Source: Scytonema millei VB511283 (lineage in GTDB: Bacteria; Cyanobacteriota; Cyanobacteriia; Cyanobacteriales; Chroococcidiopsidaceae). From it: a DNA stretch of 64,000 bases. Position numbers and translations under genes: made by a program. Below, piece by piece: positions 8,884 to 18,361 of the stretch (the first letter of the stretch is position 1; each line of letters begins with the position of its first letter). The notes below the pieces were generated by a model that was given only the letters and a program-made list of their open reading frames with translations, ran no database searches and was not told the DNA's origin. Where the stretch lies: the NCBI RefSeq assembly GCF_000817735.3, contig NZ_JTJC03000017.1, forward strand, positions 391,349 through 455,348, in the 5' to 3' direction.

Positions 8884-8942
8884 GTTATCAGTTGTCAGTT
8901 GTCAGTTATCAGTTATCAGTTATCAGTTGCCAGTTGTCAGTT
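8884..8942. repeat. Heptamer repeat array (TCAGTTA/TCAGTTG type)
   Basis: About eight imperfect TATCAGT/TGTCAGT units lie immediately upstream of the MIF-like gene. The same unit recurs in at least eight other spacers of this window. Confidence 0.8.
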
Positions 8943-8979
8943 AATTCAGACTTCCGACTTTTGACTTTTGACTTCTTCC

Positions 8980-9459
8980 CTAGCCTCCATACTGCCAGCC
9001 GGTTGTCTCTAAGCGCAGCGAGTCTCCTTCGCGGTGAACGCCAGCAGCGATGACTTCGCCAACATAAACTGTATGGTCGCCTTTTTCCACTGCACCGACA
9101 ACTTGACATTCAACGTAGCCTAAAGAGTCAGTCAGGATCGGACACCCCGTTTCGCCGATATAAAACTCGATATCGTCGAATTTGTTGCCTACTCGTCGTT
9201 GGGGTTGAAAGAATTTTTGGGCTATATCTTTTTGTTCGGCATCGAGAAAACTGATTGCAAATACCCCACTGGTTTTGATCATCTCGTGGGATTTGGAGTC
9301 TTGTTTGACACAATTGACTATTAAAGGTGGTTTAAAAGAAGCCTGCATGATCCAGCTAGCGGTGAAGCCATTGACATCTTCTCCATCCTTCACACCACAT
9401 ACATAAAGTCCGTGCGGAATTTTCCGCAGCATGGTTTTCTTGGCTTGTTCGTCTAGCAA
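8980..9459 (-). CDS. Flavin reductase domain protein
   Basis: A 159-residue FMN-binding split-barrel protein of the flavin reductase-like family (LRKIPHGLYVCGVKDGEDVNGFTASWIMQASFKPPLIV, then GVFAISFLDAEQKDIAQKFF). It resembles the flavin reductase module fused to cyanobacterial diflavin flavoproteins, here stand-alone. The start is a TTG because a GGAG sits eight bases upstream of it and the first residues LDEQAKKTM fit homologues; the first ATG, nine codons on, is the alternative. The partner oxidoreductase is not evident nearby. Confidence 0.85.
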   Translation of the reverse strand: MLDEQAKKTMLRKIPHGLYVCGVKDGEDVNGFTASWIMQASFKPPLIVNCVKQDSKSHEMIKTSGVFAISFLDAEQKDIAQKFFQPQRRVGNKFDDIEFYIGETGCPILTDSLGYVECQVVGAVEKGDHTVYVGEVIAAGVHREGDSLRLETTGWQYGG

Positions 9460-9551
9460 GGTGCGTTCTCCTCAAAATTTGTGTTTACTTAAATTGCTAA
9501 GTAAATCTTATCGAACCGCAGGGGACAGTTATCAGTTATCAGTGACTGTAA

Positions 9552-10379
9552 TTATGGATTGAGTTTTTGCTTAGGGCGAAACAGGTGGGTGTGTTCGGGA
9601 TGGTAGAGGCGAGATCTTGCCGTGACTTCTCCTAATGCGGGGCTGATAACATAAAGAGTAGTACGAATTAGCTGTTCTTTGTGGGTGGTCTCTGCCATTT
9701 TGTCAAGGGTGGTGACACAAATCTTTTCGTCTTCCCAACCCAAGCGAAAACAAATTGCTACAGGAGTTTCTGGCGGGTAGTGTGCTAATAATTGACTTTG
9801 AGCCGATTCTACATGACGGGCAGCGAGGTAGAGGCAAAGACTAGCTTGATGAGCAGCGAGGGATGCTAATTCTTCTCTTTCTGGGACTTGCGTGCGTCCG
9901 CTGATACGGCAGAGAATGATTGTCTGTACGAGTCCGGGGACGGTTAATTCAACGTTGAGTTTGGCAGCAGCGGCTTGAAAGGCACTGATCCCAGGAATGA
10001 CTTCAAAGGGAATCTCGGCGGCGGCGAGGGCGTGCATTTGTTCGTGGATGGCGCTGTAGAGACTCGGATCGCCAGATTGGAGGCGGATTACGGATTTATG
10101 CGATCGCACCCTTTCCACCATCACGGGTAAAATATCCTCTAAGGTTTTATTTGCCGTATGGATAATTTCTGCCTCTGGACGGCACATTTGTAAGATTTGT
10201 CGCGGCACGAGAGAGTCGGCATAAAGAATGACATCTCCCTGCATTAAAAGTTTTTGGGCTTTAACGGTCAAAAGTTCTGGATCGCCTGGTCCTGCCCCTA
10301 CAATGTATACTCCGGGGGCGAGGGAAGGAATTGATTCGCGATTTAACTCGATAGTAGATTCAGAAGTAGAGTTAGACAT
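9552..10379 (-). CDS. cobM: Precorrin-4 C11-methyltransferase
   Basis: An SAM-dependent tetrapyrrole methylase (275 residues) of the corrin-ring pathway. The family hallmarks are GVYIVGAGPGDPELLTVKA at the N-terminus, YADSLVP, the SAM-site IRLQSGDPSLYSA and IPGISAFQAAAAKL. The CobM/CbiF assignment over other methylases rests on ILYADSLVPRQIL and VELTVPGLVQTIILCRISGRT. I start at the ATG preceding SNSTSES; an upstream start would add 25 residues read from repeat sequence. It belongs with cbiD in cobalamin or pseudocobalamin synthesis but is not in an operon with it. Confidence 0.93.
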   Translation of the reverse strand: MSNSTSESTIELNRESIPSLAPGVYIVGAGPGDPELLTVKAQKLLMQGDVILYADSLVPRQILQMCRPEAEIIHTANKTLEDILPVMVERVRSHKSVIRLQSGDPSLYSAIHEQMHALAAAEIPFEVIPGISAFQAAAAKLNVELTVPGLVQTIILCRISGRTQVPEREELASLAAHQASLCLYLAARHVESAQSQLLAHYPPETPVAICFRLGWEDEKICVTTLDKMAETTHKEQLIRTTLYVISPALGEVTARSRLYHPEHTHLFRPKQKLNP

Positions 10380-10479
10380 AGGCGATCGCGCTTGATTTGT
10401 GTATAGCCATCTTAGACAATTTGTAAATCTCGCGCTTTCACAGTCAACCGTCAACCGTCAACTGCTCTCATAATCGCAG

Positions 10480-10603
10480 ATTTAAGATTTTCTCCAAATT
10501 TTCACATTCTTTTCCGAAGTCGAGTCACTTCACGATGAAGATACCTATTGGTAGATGCTGCATCATAAGTAAGCCCTAAATTCAGCCCTTAGGGCTTTTT
10601 TTT
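10480..10603 (+). ncRNA. Candidate small RNA ending in a strong terminator
   Basis: The spacer between cobM (5' end) and lgt (3' end), both on the minus strand, carries a plus-strand hairpin AAGCCCTAA/TTAGGGCTT followed by eight T residues at 10596-10603. No plus-strand gene precedes it. The only plus-strand open frame before it is a 14-codon ATG frame lacking a ribosome-binding site. A small RNA using this terminator is the simplest reading; its 5' end is not defined by the sequence. Confidence 0.3.
10571..10603 (+). terminator. Plus-strand intrinsic terminator without an upstream gene
   Basis: A 9 bp perfect stem with a 9-base loop and an 8 T tail, oriented against both flanking genes. A second, shorter hairpin AGCCC/GGGCT is nested within it. 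Confidence 0.7.
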
Positions 10604-10608
10604 GACAT

Positions 10609-11493
10609 TCAACGCTTGGAGACTTCCATCCTTGGTTCTGGTGCTGTAACTGGAGGCGCAACATCTGGTAACGAACGGCGATAAAGATACAACCAAGCCA
10701 GCCCAAGTAACCCGAGGGCAACTCCTACTAGACTCACCATTTGAGCCATCCGCAACGGTCCTAGCATTAAACTATCGGTACGCAATCCTTCAATCCAAAA
10801 GCGCCCTAAGCTATAAGCCACCATGTAGATTAAAAATAGCGTGCCAGTTTTCAACCGCAATCCCCGTAAGCTGCGGAAAAATAAATACATTAAGATCCCA
10901 AAGACCATCAAATTCCATAGCGATTCGTAGAGAAATGTGGGATGAAAGTATTCAAAATTTCCGTATCCCGGCGGACGGTTGCTAGGAGGAATATAGAGTT
11001 TCCAAGGTAAATTTGTAGGGCTGCCAAAGGCTTCAGAATTGAAAAAATTTCCCCACCGTCCGATCGCCTGCCCTAAAATCAGCGAAGGAGCAATCAGATC
11101 GGCTACTTGCCAAAAAGAAATCTTGCGTAACCGACAAAAGATTAAAGCTGCGATAACTCCACCTAAGATTGCACCATGAATGGCAATTCCCCCCTCCCAG
11201 ATCGCAAAAATCTTACCTGGATTATTCGCGTAGTTCGACCACTCAAATAATACGTAGTACAAACGGGCAGCAGGAATCGCTCCCACAACTAACCAAATCG
11301 CTACATCGCCAATAATGTCGGGGTTGACGTGACGGCGTTTAGCTAGGTATTGCGACAGGGTGACTCCAATCAAGACTGCCGAAGCAATCAGCAAACCATA
11401 CCATCGGAGCGTGAAAGGACCAATTTGTACCAAAATGGGTCCAGGAGAAGCAAATTGCCATGCCAAAGGCAAGTCAGGAATCGCAGGTAACAT
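10609..11493 (-). CDS. lgt: Prolipoprotein diacylglyceryl transferase
   Basis: Transfers diacylglycerol from phosphatidylglycerol to the lipobox cysteine of prolipoproteins in the plasma membrane. The family signature [13 protein letters not shown] is present, along with the N-terminal [28 protein letters not shown] and [13 protein letters not shown] blocks. About seven hydrophobic segments fit the known fold. I start at the ATG of LPAIPDLPL; a GTG 14 codons upstream is possible but adds an unconserved segment. The gene precedes cobM on the same strand, with about 230 bases between them. Confidence 0.95.
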   Translation of the reverse strand: MLPAIPDLPLAWQFASPGPILVQIGPFTLRWYGLLIASAVLIGVTLSQYLAKRRHVNPDIIGDVAIWLVVGAIPAARLYYVLFEWSNYANNPGKIFAIWEGGIAIHGAILGGVIAALIFCRLRKISFWQVADLIAPSLILGQAIGRWGNFFNSEAFGSPTNLPWKLYIPPSNRPPGYGNFEYFHPTFLYESLWNLMVFGILMYLFFRSLRGLRLKTGTLFLIYMVAYSLGRFWIEGLRTDSLMLGPLRMAQMVSLVGVALGLLGLAWLYLYRRSLPDVAPPVTAPEPRMEVSKR

Positions 11494-11556
11494 TGGAATT
11501 ATATGTTTGAGGATGTTTTGCCCGTGCTGTTGCACAGGCTACAGAATCCATTCTAT

Positions 11557-13032
11557 CTAGCTAGTCAACACCCAATTTACCAGAGTTCGTACGCCGAAAC
11601 CTGTTGCTCCAGGGTTGTTATAGCCATTTTCCTTGTCCGTCCAGACAGGACCAGCTACATCTAAATGTACCCAAGGAGTTTCTTTGACAAATTGTTTGAG
11701 AAATAGGGCAGCAGTAATCGAACCACCAGCGCGGGGACCCGTATTTTTCATATCAGCAATCCCAGACTTCAATCCCTCAAAATATTTCTCTTCCATAGGT
11801 AGCCGCCAGAACTTTTCCCCTGCGGTTTGGGCAGCAGCTTGGATTTCATTCGCTAAATCATCGTGGGGAGTAAATAATCCCGCAATCTCGTCTCCCAAGG
11901 CGACAATGCAAGCACCAGTCAAGGTAGCAAGATCGACGATCGCATCCACGCCTAATTTTTCGGCAAACACTAGCGCATCTGCTAAGGTTAAGCGTCCTTC
12001 AGCATCGGTATTGTTAACTTCAATTGTCTTGCCGTTGGAAGCCTTAAGGATATCGCCAGGGTGCATGGCACGACCGCTGATCATGTTCTCGGTGGCGGCG
12101 CTAATAAAATGAACCTCGACATCGGGCTTCAATTGGGCGATCGCTTTAGCTGCCCCTAGAGTCGCCGCAGCGCCACCCATGTCCATTTTCATCGTTTCAA
12201 TCCCGCTGCCAGCACCCTTGATGTTCAAACCGCCAGAATCGAAGGTTAAGCCTTTACCGATAATCGCCAGCTTGCGCTTAGGCGTACCATCGGGTTTGTA
12301 GGTTAAGTGGATGAATTTGGGAGGCAACTCCGAAGCTTGGGCAACACCTAAAAACGCACCCATGCCTAGCTTTTCACAATCTTCCCGTTCGAGAATTTCG
12401 ACTGCAAGTCCATATTCAGAGGCGATCGCCTGTGCTGTTTCCGCCATTGTGACTGGTGTTACGGCATTAGCTGGAGCCGCCACCAGTTCCCGCGCCAAAA
12501 TTACACCCGAAGCAATCTGACTGGCACGGGTAACGGCATCATCTTGACTGCCTAATCCTAATAGATCGACTCGTTCTACAGTTGGCGGTTTATCTTCCGG
12601 TTCTGACTTAAACCGATTATCCTGAAACAAAGCCAGTTGAATTCCCTCAGCCAAAGCTTGAGCCGTTGCAGCTGGATCGTTATTCCACGCCGGAAGACTA
12701 ATTCCTACGGTTTTACACCGTTCCTTTTTCGCTAACCGCGCCACTACCGCAGCCGCTTTACGCCAGTTGTCTATTTTTAGTCCTTCTGGCTTACCCAGTC
12801 CTACCAATATGACTTTGCGGACGGCACTACCACCGCCAACTCGCGTCACTGCCGTACTACCTTCTTTCGCCTTAAACTCCGTATCCGCGGTCAGTTCGGC
12901 GATCGCCCCAGCAAATTTTCCGTCCAGCTCTGCCAGTTCGCCTGTTAATTCTACAGCATCCTCAAATAAACCAAGGGCGAGAGCATCTCCAGCCCAGTCT
13001 AAAAGTGGTGTATCAATCGCTCGAATTTCCAT
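11557..13032 (-). CDS. pepA: Leucyl aminopeptidase (cytosol aminopeptidase, M17)
   Basis: A 491-residue M17 metallopeptidase that removes N-terminal residues from peptides. The signature [14 protein letters not shown] is intact. Metal and catalytic residues are visible in [13 protein letters not shown] and [10 protein letters not shown]. The N-terminal domain is the variable macro-like part. The ATG giving EIRAIDTPL suits cyanobacterial homologues. It lies 60 bases upstream of lgt on the same strand, so the two may be cotranscribed. Confidence 0.96.
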   Translation of the reverse strand: MEIRAIDTPLLDWAGDALALGLFEDAVELTGELAELDGKFAGAIAELTADTEFKAKEGSTAVTRVGGGSAVRKVILVGLGKPEGLKIDNWRKAAAVVARLAKKERCKTVGISLPAWNNDPAATAQALAEGIQLALFQDNRFKSEPEDKPPTVERVDLLGLGSQDDAVTRASQIASGVILARELVAAPANAVTPVTMAETAQAIASEYGLAVEILEREDCEKLGMGAFLGVAQASELPPKFIHLTYKPDGTPKRKLAIIGKGLTFDSGGLNIKGAGSGIETMKMDMGGAAATLGAAKAIAQLKPDVEVHFISAATENMISGRAMHPGDILKASNGKTIEVNNTDAEGRLTLADALVFAEKLGVDAIVDLATLTGACIVALGDEIAGLFTPHDDLANEIQAAAQTAGEKFWRLPMEEKYFEGLKSGIADMKNTGPRAGGSITAALFLKQFVKETPWVHLDVAGPVWTDKENGYNNPGATGFGVRTLVNWVLTS

Positions 13033-13085
13033 TACTCTGCGTTCCGCTTTTTAGCTTCTTGTTCCAGTATTGCGTAAAAAGAGTG

Positions 13086-13126
13086 GTGCGTGGCTAGTGG
13101 CTAGTGGCTGGTGGCTGGTGGCTAGA
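13086..13126. repeat. Heptamer repeat array (GTGGCTA/GTGGCTG)
   Basis: Five tandem units of GTGGCTA or GTGGCTG lie between the divergent pepA and aroK genes. Confidence 0.8.
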
Positions 13127-13216
13127 ATTTCTCCTTTGTACCCCTTGTCCTTCTTTCCAACTCCCGACTCCCGACTCTTGTAAAATGATGAAAGTCACTA
13201 GCTAAATGTATATCGA

Positions 13217-13783
13217 GTGGGAGACAGCGACTTACTTAAGGGAATTAACCTGTACCTGGTGGGAATGATGGGTGCAGGCAAGACGACGGTAGGACAAATA
13301 CTTGCAGCTCAGCTCGGTTATGGATTTGTCGATACAGATGCAGTCATCGAACAACTGACACAAAAATCGATTAACCAAATCTTTGCTGACGAGGGAGAAG
13401 CAACGTTTCGGCAAATAGAAACTAAAGTCTTATCAGAAGTTTGTGCCTATACTCGTCTCGCCATTGCTACTGGTGGCGGAATTGTTTTGCGGCGAGAAAA
13501 CTGGAGTTACCTGCACTACGGCTTAATTGTCTGGCTGGATATACCAGTCGAACAACTCTACAGCCGCTTAGCCGAAGATAATACCAGACCTCTACTACAA
13601 GACCCCGATCCAATCGGAAAACTGCGATCGCTCCTCGATGAGAGGCGATCGCTCTACGCCGAAGCCGACTTGCACATCACCCCCCATCCTCAAGACACCC
13701 CAGAGGCGATCGCAGCACAGGTGTTAGAAGCAATTCCTTCAGTGCTGAAAGCGGGAGCCGGGAATCGGTACGGGCGGGTTTAG
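13217..13783 (+). CDS. aroK: Shikimate kinase
   Basis: Phosphorylates shikimate in aromatic amino acid synthesis. It has the Walker A GMMGAGKTTVG, the shikimate-binding DTDAVIE and ATGGGIVLR, and the lid arginine region NTRPLL. The start is a GTG at the expected place for the family. The last residues GNRYGRV and the stop codon are encoded by a palindromic element (GTACGGGCGGGTTTAG), so the C-terminus beyond about residue 180 is not native family sequence. Confidence 0.95.
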   Translation: MGDSDLLKGINLYLVGMMGAGKTTVGQILAAQLGYGFVDTDAVIEQLTQKSINQIFADEGEATFRQIETKVLSEVCAYTRLAIATGGGIVLRRENWSYLHYGLIVWLDIPVEQLYSRLAEDNTRPLLQDPDPIGKLRSLLDERRSLYAEADLHITPHPQDTPEAIAAQVLEAIPSVLKAGAGNRYGRV

Positions 13784-13797
13784 AAACCCGCCCGTAC
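13768..13797. repeat. Ends-only version of the palindromic element
   Basis: A perfect 30 bp palindrome, GTACGGGCGGGTTT, two bases, AAACCCGCCCGTAC. It is the terminal arms of the 67 bp element with the interior missing. It supplies the aroK stop codon. Confidence 0.85.
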
Positions 13798-13860
13798 GGG
13801 AGGCGGAGAAGATGGCTGAGGGAGCGATCGGAAGCTGGGGGAGAAAAACCACGCACCACT

Positions 13861-13938
13861 GATAACTGGTCACTGGTCAGGAGTCACTGATAACTGACAA
13901 CTGATAACTGATAACTGATAACTGGTCACTGATAACTG
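13861..13938. repeat. Heptamer repeat array (CTGATAA type)
   Basis: About ten imperfect units of TGATAAC/TGGTCAC. The right end overlaps and encodes the last codons and stop of the minus-strand TPR gene. Confidence 0.8.
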
Positions 13939-15647
13939 TCAGCATACTGCCAAGCTTGCTCGAACTGTTTTTGGACGACTTGGGCTTCCTCTTGCTTGTT
14001 CTGTGCTTTGAGGCTTTGCATTAACCCATAGAGAGACCAGCCGTTTTCGGGATAAATATTCAAGTCATCTCGATAGGCTTGTTCTGCTTGGGCAAAGCGA
14101 CGCGCTTTGAGTAAAATACCTCCTAGCGATTGTCGCGCGGGTTGAGACCAGTCGGCAGGCTCGGTATAAACAAGAGCATCTTCTAGCTTGACTGCTTTTT
14201 TCAAGTGCGCGATCGCCTGCTGGTAATTTTTCTGCTGTGCTGCAATTTCACCTGCTAGCACTTGGGAGGCAAGATTTAAAATACTTGCCGTTGAGTTAAA
14301 GCCCCAAATTTTGACATCTTGCAAGGCTGGAATCGCGGCGATCGCTTGTAGTTTTTTCAATTCCCGCATTGCTGGTTTCATCTGACCTTTGGCAGCAAAA
14401 GCGCGTCCGCGTGCGTAGTGCCAAACTCCCGATGGATATTTCAAATCTCGTGCTGGTGCAGCAGTTGAGAGAATCCGATCCCATTGCCCAAACCGAATGT
14501 AAGTATACATGGGAATCGTATAGAAGTGTTGCAAGGCTCCAGCCAAATCAGGCTGCCGCATGAGTTTTGCATCGACTTTAGCTGTGCGAAGCGCTGCTTC
14601 GGTTGCGACTTTACTTTGTCCGGTCATTAAGGCGGCGAACCAGAGGAAATGATGGTTGTGGGGCATATAAGCTAACGGATAAATCCCCTCTACCTGATTC
14701 CGAGCCGCATAAGCGTTGTCAGCTGCAATTCCGCGTTGATTGGATAGTACGGCATCGTGATATCTGCCAACACGAATATAGATGTGCGATGCCATGTGTA
14801 CGAGGTGTCCAGAATTGGGAACCAATTGCATTAGGCGATCGGCAGATGCAACTCCCAAATCGGGGCGTTCTTTCTCTACGGCATGAATGTAAAGATGGTT
14901 AGCACCAGGATGGTTGGGATACTGTTTTAGAACTGACTCTAAGGTGGCAATAATTTCTTTACCTGCTGGTTTGAGCGTGCCATCGTCCTCCCAGTAATCC
15001 CAAGGAGTGGTATCCATTAAGGATTCAGCAAACAAAGTTGCTGCGTCTGGGTCGTCTGGGTAGCGTTGGGCAACTTCCCGCATGGCATTAGCATAGGCAA
15101 GATCGAACGACTTGCGGTCTTCGACTGGCTGCGATGGGTAACGTTTTGCTAATGCTTGAATGTAAGCCTTTTCTTTGTCACTGGCATGTTTGCTCAGCTT
15201 CAGTGCTTGCTGGAGCGATCGCCAAGCTTCAGATACGGCTTCTGGTTCCATCGGTGCATTGATGTTGGGTCCAAGAACGAGGGCAACGCCCCAGTAGCAA
15301 ATCGCACATGCAGGGTCGAGTTTAGCAGCCTCTTGGAAGGAACGAGCTGCTTCCGCGTGGTTGAAACCGTAGGCAAGGGTCAATCCTTGATCGAAGTAGC
15401 GTTGAGCCAGTTTTGAATTCGTGGAAATAGGGTGGTGGAGATTGCCGAGATTGTCAAACAGTGTGACAGTGGGTTGAGATGTTGTTGCTTGGGCGAGGTG
15501 CATCGCATGAGGGTTAGACGGAGCGCGATCGCGGCTCGATTCTTTTGCCACTGCTAATTTCAATGGTGAAGACTGAGTGACGGCTAGTCCTAACGTTATT
15601 AATAGCGCCCAAATAAATAATGTGAGGCGTTTAGAGACAAAAAACAT
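13926..15647 (-). CDS. Exported TPR-repeat protein
   Basis: A 573-residue protein with an N-terminal signal or anchor (MFFVSKRLTLFIWALLITLG). Tetratricopeptide repeats follow; clear ones are at RYFDQGLTLAYGFNHAEAARSFQEAAKLDPACAICYWGVAL (in two helices), the HMASHIYIRVGRYHDAV block, and C-terminal QNYQQAIAHLKKAVKLEDAL and ARRFAQAEQAYRDDLNIYPENGWSLYGL. I chose the ATG five bases after GGAG; a longer frame upstream lacks support. Function is unknown; such proteins are usually scaffolds in the periplasm. The C-terminus DSYQ-stop is supplied by a heptamer repeat. Confidence 0.82.
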   Translation of the reverse strand: MFFVSKRLTLFIWALLITLGLAVTQSSPLKLAVAKESSRDRAPSNPHAMHLAQATTSQPTVTLFDNLGNLHHPISTNSKLAQRYFDQGLTLAYGFNHAEAARSFQEAAKLDPACAICYWGVALVLGPNINAPMEPEAVSEAWRSLQQALKLSKHASDKEKAYIQALAKRYPSQPVEDRKSFDLAYANAMREVAQRYPDDPDAATLFAESLMDTTPWDYWEDDGTLKPAGKEIIATLESVLKQYPNHPGANHLYIHAVEKERPDLGVASADRLMQLVPNSGHLVHMASHIYIRVGRYHDAVLSNQRGIAADNAYAARNQVEGIYPLAYMPHNHHFLWFAALMTGQSKVATEAALRTAKVDAKLMRQPDLAGALQHFYTIPMYTYIRFGQWDRILSTAAPARDLKYPSGVWHYARGRAFAAKGQMKPAMRELKKLQAIAAIPALQDVKIWGFNSTASILNLASQVLAGEIAAQQKNYQQAIAHLKKAVKLEDALVYTEPADWSQPARQSLGGILLKARRFAQAEQAYRDDLNIYPENGWSLYGLMQSLKAQNKQEEAQVVQKQFEQAWQYADSYQ

Positions 15648-15795
15648 ATGTTCTCCAAAAATTGAAATTCGTGAAATTCTGTTATGTGTTATACCTACAC
15701 GTGGTCTTTCAGAAAATTTCAGAATGGGAGAAACAAAAATATACAAAAGTTTTGGAAATAGATATAGCGATTCCCATGCTAGATGCAATATATCT

Positions 15796-15823
15796 GTAGG
15801 GGCGCACAGATGTGCGCCCCTAC
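15796..15823. repeat. 28 bp perfect palindrome (GTAGGGGCGCACA arms)
   Basis: Two 13-base arms separated by GA. A sister copy with one compensated base pair is at 46834. Confidence 0.8.
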
Positions 15824-15880
15824 TACAAATACATGTACCTCATTCAAATGAGAATTGTTATAAATGCACCCAGGTTGAAC

Positions 15881-18031
15881 TTAAGGTAATGGCGCTGTGG
15901 AGTTGACTCTATAACTGGAGGTAACTTTACCAAGCTGCGATCGCAATTGTGGATACTGCGTCTCAGGAACGATGAAGTGAATGTAAGAAATTTTGTCATC
16001 ATCTTGTTTGACATAACCGTAGCCCAACATTTTGCTTTTTTTACCTTGCAGGTTAGTCACTGTATAAGTCCAATGTACTTGCAGCCAACCGCCACTCGCC
16101 GGTTCAGTGGCAGCTAACTGAAAATCAGGATTCGCACGATACTGTTGTTGGGCTGCTCTGGCTAAAAATCGGTTCAATCTTTCTTGTGAAATTTGACCTT
16201 TTTGCTGAAATGCTTCTCTGGTAAAGACATCAACTACAATAGCTGCATTATTACTCGGATCGTACCAGCTTACAATTGCTTCACCCGTCGTACTGCGATC
16301 GCGGCGCTGCCAGTCTTCCGGTACGTCGATTGAAAACAGATTGGTATTGTAAGTATAAGTTTTCAGCCGACCGATTTTCACTTGCTCGCTCAAGCTTGAT
16401 GGTGTCGATCCTGGCTGCGGAGAAACAGCATTTGGCTGATTATTAGCTGTTGCCGAGGAATTCAATTCACTCGGTTTGCCGTTTTGCTCTGCGATCGCCT
16501 CAGGAGAGTCATTATTGATAGAATTCGTTTTTGGTCTTGTTACATAGCTAATTGCAACAAATAGCACGGCTAAAGCTACTAAGCTACCGCAAAGAATTAA
16601 AGCAGCTTTTGCCAAAGTTACCAGTTTACTGGTGGCAGCAGAGGTTTTCAATTTTTCATGACTAGCTTTACCTGAAGTAACGCCTGTATGAATTTCTTTT
16701 CTCTCTACTTGGTTGGGAGGCGTAGAGACTGCTGTTGGTGGCGGAGGAGAGGATTCTGGAATAATTGTCTGTGAAGCAGGAGCCACTGGAGTTGCTGGTG
16801 GGGTTTGTGGCGTACTAACTCTTGGTGGAGTCGGATTTGGTGGAGTTGCTGGTGGGGTTTGTGGCGTACTAACTCTTGGTGGAGTTGGATTTGGTGGAGT
16901 TGCTGGTGGGGATTGCGGCGCACTAACCCTTGGTGGAGTTGGATTTGGTGGAGTTGCTGGTGGGGATTGCGGCGCACTAACCCTTGGTGGAGTTGGATTT
17001 GGTGGAGTTGCTGGTGGGGATTGCGGCGCACTAACCCTTGGTGGAGTTGGATTTGGTGGAGTTGCTGGTGGGGATTGCGGCGTACTAACTCTTGGTGGAG
17101 TTGCTGGTGGGGTTTGTGGCGCACTGACTCTTGGTGGAGTTGGAGTCGGTGGCGGTGCAGCCGATGGCGTTTGCGACGCACTAGCTTTTGAAGGAACAGT
17201 ATGAGTGTCGAGCTGCTGCAAAGCTGCTAACATGGCAGGCGCATTCATGTAGCGATCGCGGGCGGATGGTTGTATTGTTTTATCTAAAATTGCCGCAAAT
17301 TTTGGACTCACATTTAATGTTTGCTGTCGCCAGTGGATCTCACCCGTCAAAGGGTTAGTTTTCAGTTCTTGCGGCATCTTACCTGTCAGTAAATAAATTG
17401 CCGTTAAGCCTAAAGCATACAAATCGCTGGCAAATAAAGGTTTTCCCGCTGCTTGTTCGTTGGGAATAAATCCTGGCGTACCTACTACAATCGAACTTGT
17501 AGCACGACCGGAAGGCGTTACCGTCGTTCCCATGATTTCCTTAATCGCGCCAAAATCGATCAAGACGGGTTTGCTATCTCGCGATCGCCAAATAATATTG
17601 TCTGGTTTTAGATCGCGGTGAATAATACCTTGACTGTGAATGTATTGCAGAACTGGCAGTATATTTAATAGTATTTCTTTAACTTCTCGCTCGCTAAACA
17701 GTCCTACTTGCTGGACGCGATCGCTCAGAGTTTGACCTTGAATCCACTCTTGAACTAAATAAAATTCTCCAGCTTCTACAAAATAGGCATACAGACGAGG
17801 GATTTGACTATTGATATCGCCTAGCGTTTCTAAAGTTGCGGCTTCACGCTGAAATTTTTCTCTGATTATTCGATCGACCTGGGGACTGTTTTCGCTCGGT
17901 TTGAGCTGCTTAATGATACATTTCTTACCAGAAGGCATCTGAGTGTCTTCTGCTAAAAAAGTCTTCCCAAATCTCCCATTTGCTAGTTCTTGCAGCACTC
18001 GGTAACGATTTTTTAACAAGATTGCTGCCAT
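15881..18031 (-). CDS. Membrane Ser/Thr protein kinase with proline-rich repeat linker
   Basis: A Hanks-type kinase of 716 residues. The kinase domain (about 8-270) has the glycine loop NGRFGKTF, lysine in CIIKQLKP, HRDLKPDN and DFGAIKE. Residues about 285-420 are a proline-rich linker with seven copies of RVS(A/T)PQ(S/T)PPAT, five of them spaced by PPNPTPP. A single membrane segment follows (LAKAALILCGSLVALAVLFVAI), and then a C-terminal domain of about 140 residues starting near YTYNTNLFSIDVPEDWQRRD, which would be outside the membrane. The linker probably spaces the kinase from the membrane. Substrate is unknown. It is convergent with no neighbour and lies back-to-back with a small membrane peptide. 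Confidence 0.9.
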   Translation of the reverse strand: MAAILLKNRYRVLQELANGRFGKTFLAEDTQMPSGKKCIIKQLKPSENSPQVDRIIREKFQREAATLETLGDINSQIPRLYAYFVEAGEFYLVQEWIQGQTLSDRVQQVGLFSEREVKEILLNILPVLQYIHSQGIIHRDLKPDNIIWRSRDSKPVLIDFGAIKEIMGTTVTPSGRATSSIVVGTPGFIPNEQAAGKPLFASDLYALGLTAIYLLTGKMPQELKTNPLTGEIHWRQQTLNVSPKFAAILDKTIQPSARDRYMNAPAMLAALQQLDTHTVPSKASASQTPSAAPPPTPTPPRVSAPQTPPATPPRVSTPQSPPATPPNPTPPRVSAPQSPPATPPNPTPPRVSAPQSPPATPPNPTPPRVSAPQSPPATPPNPTPPRVSTPQTPPATPPNPTPPRVSTPQTPPATPVAPASQTIIPESSPPPPTAVSTPPNQVERKEIHTGVTSGKASHEKLKTSAATSKLVTLAKAALILCGSLVALAVLFVAISYVTRPKTNSINNDSPEAIAEQNGKPSELNSSATANNQPNAVSPQPGSTPSSLSEQVKIGRLKTYTYNTNLFSIDVPEDWQRRDRSTTGEAIVSWYDPSNNAAIVVDVFTREAFQQKGQISQERLNRFLARAAQQQYRANPDFQLAATEPASGGWLQVHWTYTVTNLQGKKSKMLGYGYVKQDDDKISYIHFIVPETQYPQLRSQLGKVTSSYRVNSTAPLP
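16786..17139. repeat. 54 bp tandem repeats coding the kinase proline-rich linker
   Basis: Units of 54 bp (18 codons: PPNPTPPRVSAPQSPPAT) repeat with few substitutions; the central copies are nearly identical, which suggests recent expansion. Because the unit length is a multiple of three and lacks stops, other frames stay open as well. Confidence 0.88.
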
Positions 18032-18149
18032 CGGAAGTTGCTGATTTTCAGTTTTAGTTCTAACATACCACGTCCGGTTGTCAGTTATCAGTTATCAGTT
18101 GTCAGCTGTCAGTCAATACATCTCGGTTAGTGATGCAAAGATCTTGGAA

Positions 18150-18215
18150 GATCCCCCAACCCCCTTAACAAGAGGGCATTTGTTCCCCCCTTTTTAAGGG
18201 GGGTTAGGGGGGATC
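18150..18215. repeat. Intergenic GATCCCCC/GGGGGGATC hairpin repeat
   Basis: Arms ATCCCCCAACCCCCTT and AAGGGGGGTTAGGGGGGAT flank a short centre. A partial version (GGGGGGTTAGGGGGGATCG) occurs near 46065. This is a widespread cyanobacterial spacer repeat; it fills most of the region between the kinase and the small membrane peptide. Confidence 0.75.
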
Positions 18216-18361
18216 TTGCCTTAACCGAACAGCATTGAGTTGTCAGTTGTCAGTGTAGAGAGGTTACATGTAACGTCTCTACTGCTCATCGATCGCTGCA
18301 TAAACTAACTAAGGGAAACCTAAGTAACCTATAACAAGCATTACGCAGTAGGAGAAACCCC

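Noticed and set aside
10480..10603. The candidate small RNA as Yfr1
   Set aside because: The characteristic ACTCCTCACAC core is absent.
14296..15416. Plus-strand frames opposite the TPR gene
   Set aside because: The minus-strand gene has a ribosome-binding site, signal peptide and TPR motifs; the opposite frames have none.
16705..17204. Open frames on both strands across the kinase proline-rich linker
   Set aside because: The 54 bp unit is a multiple of three and GC-biased, so several frames lack stops. Only the kinase frame has domains on either side.
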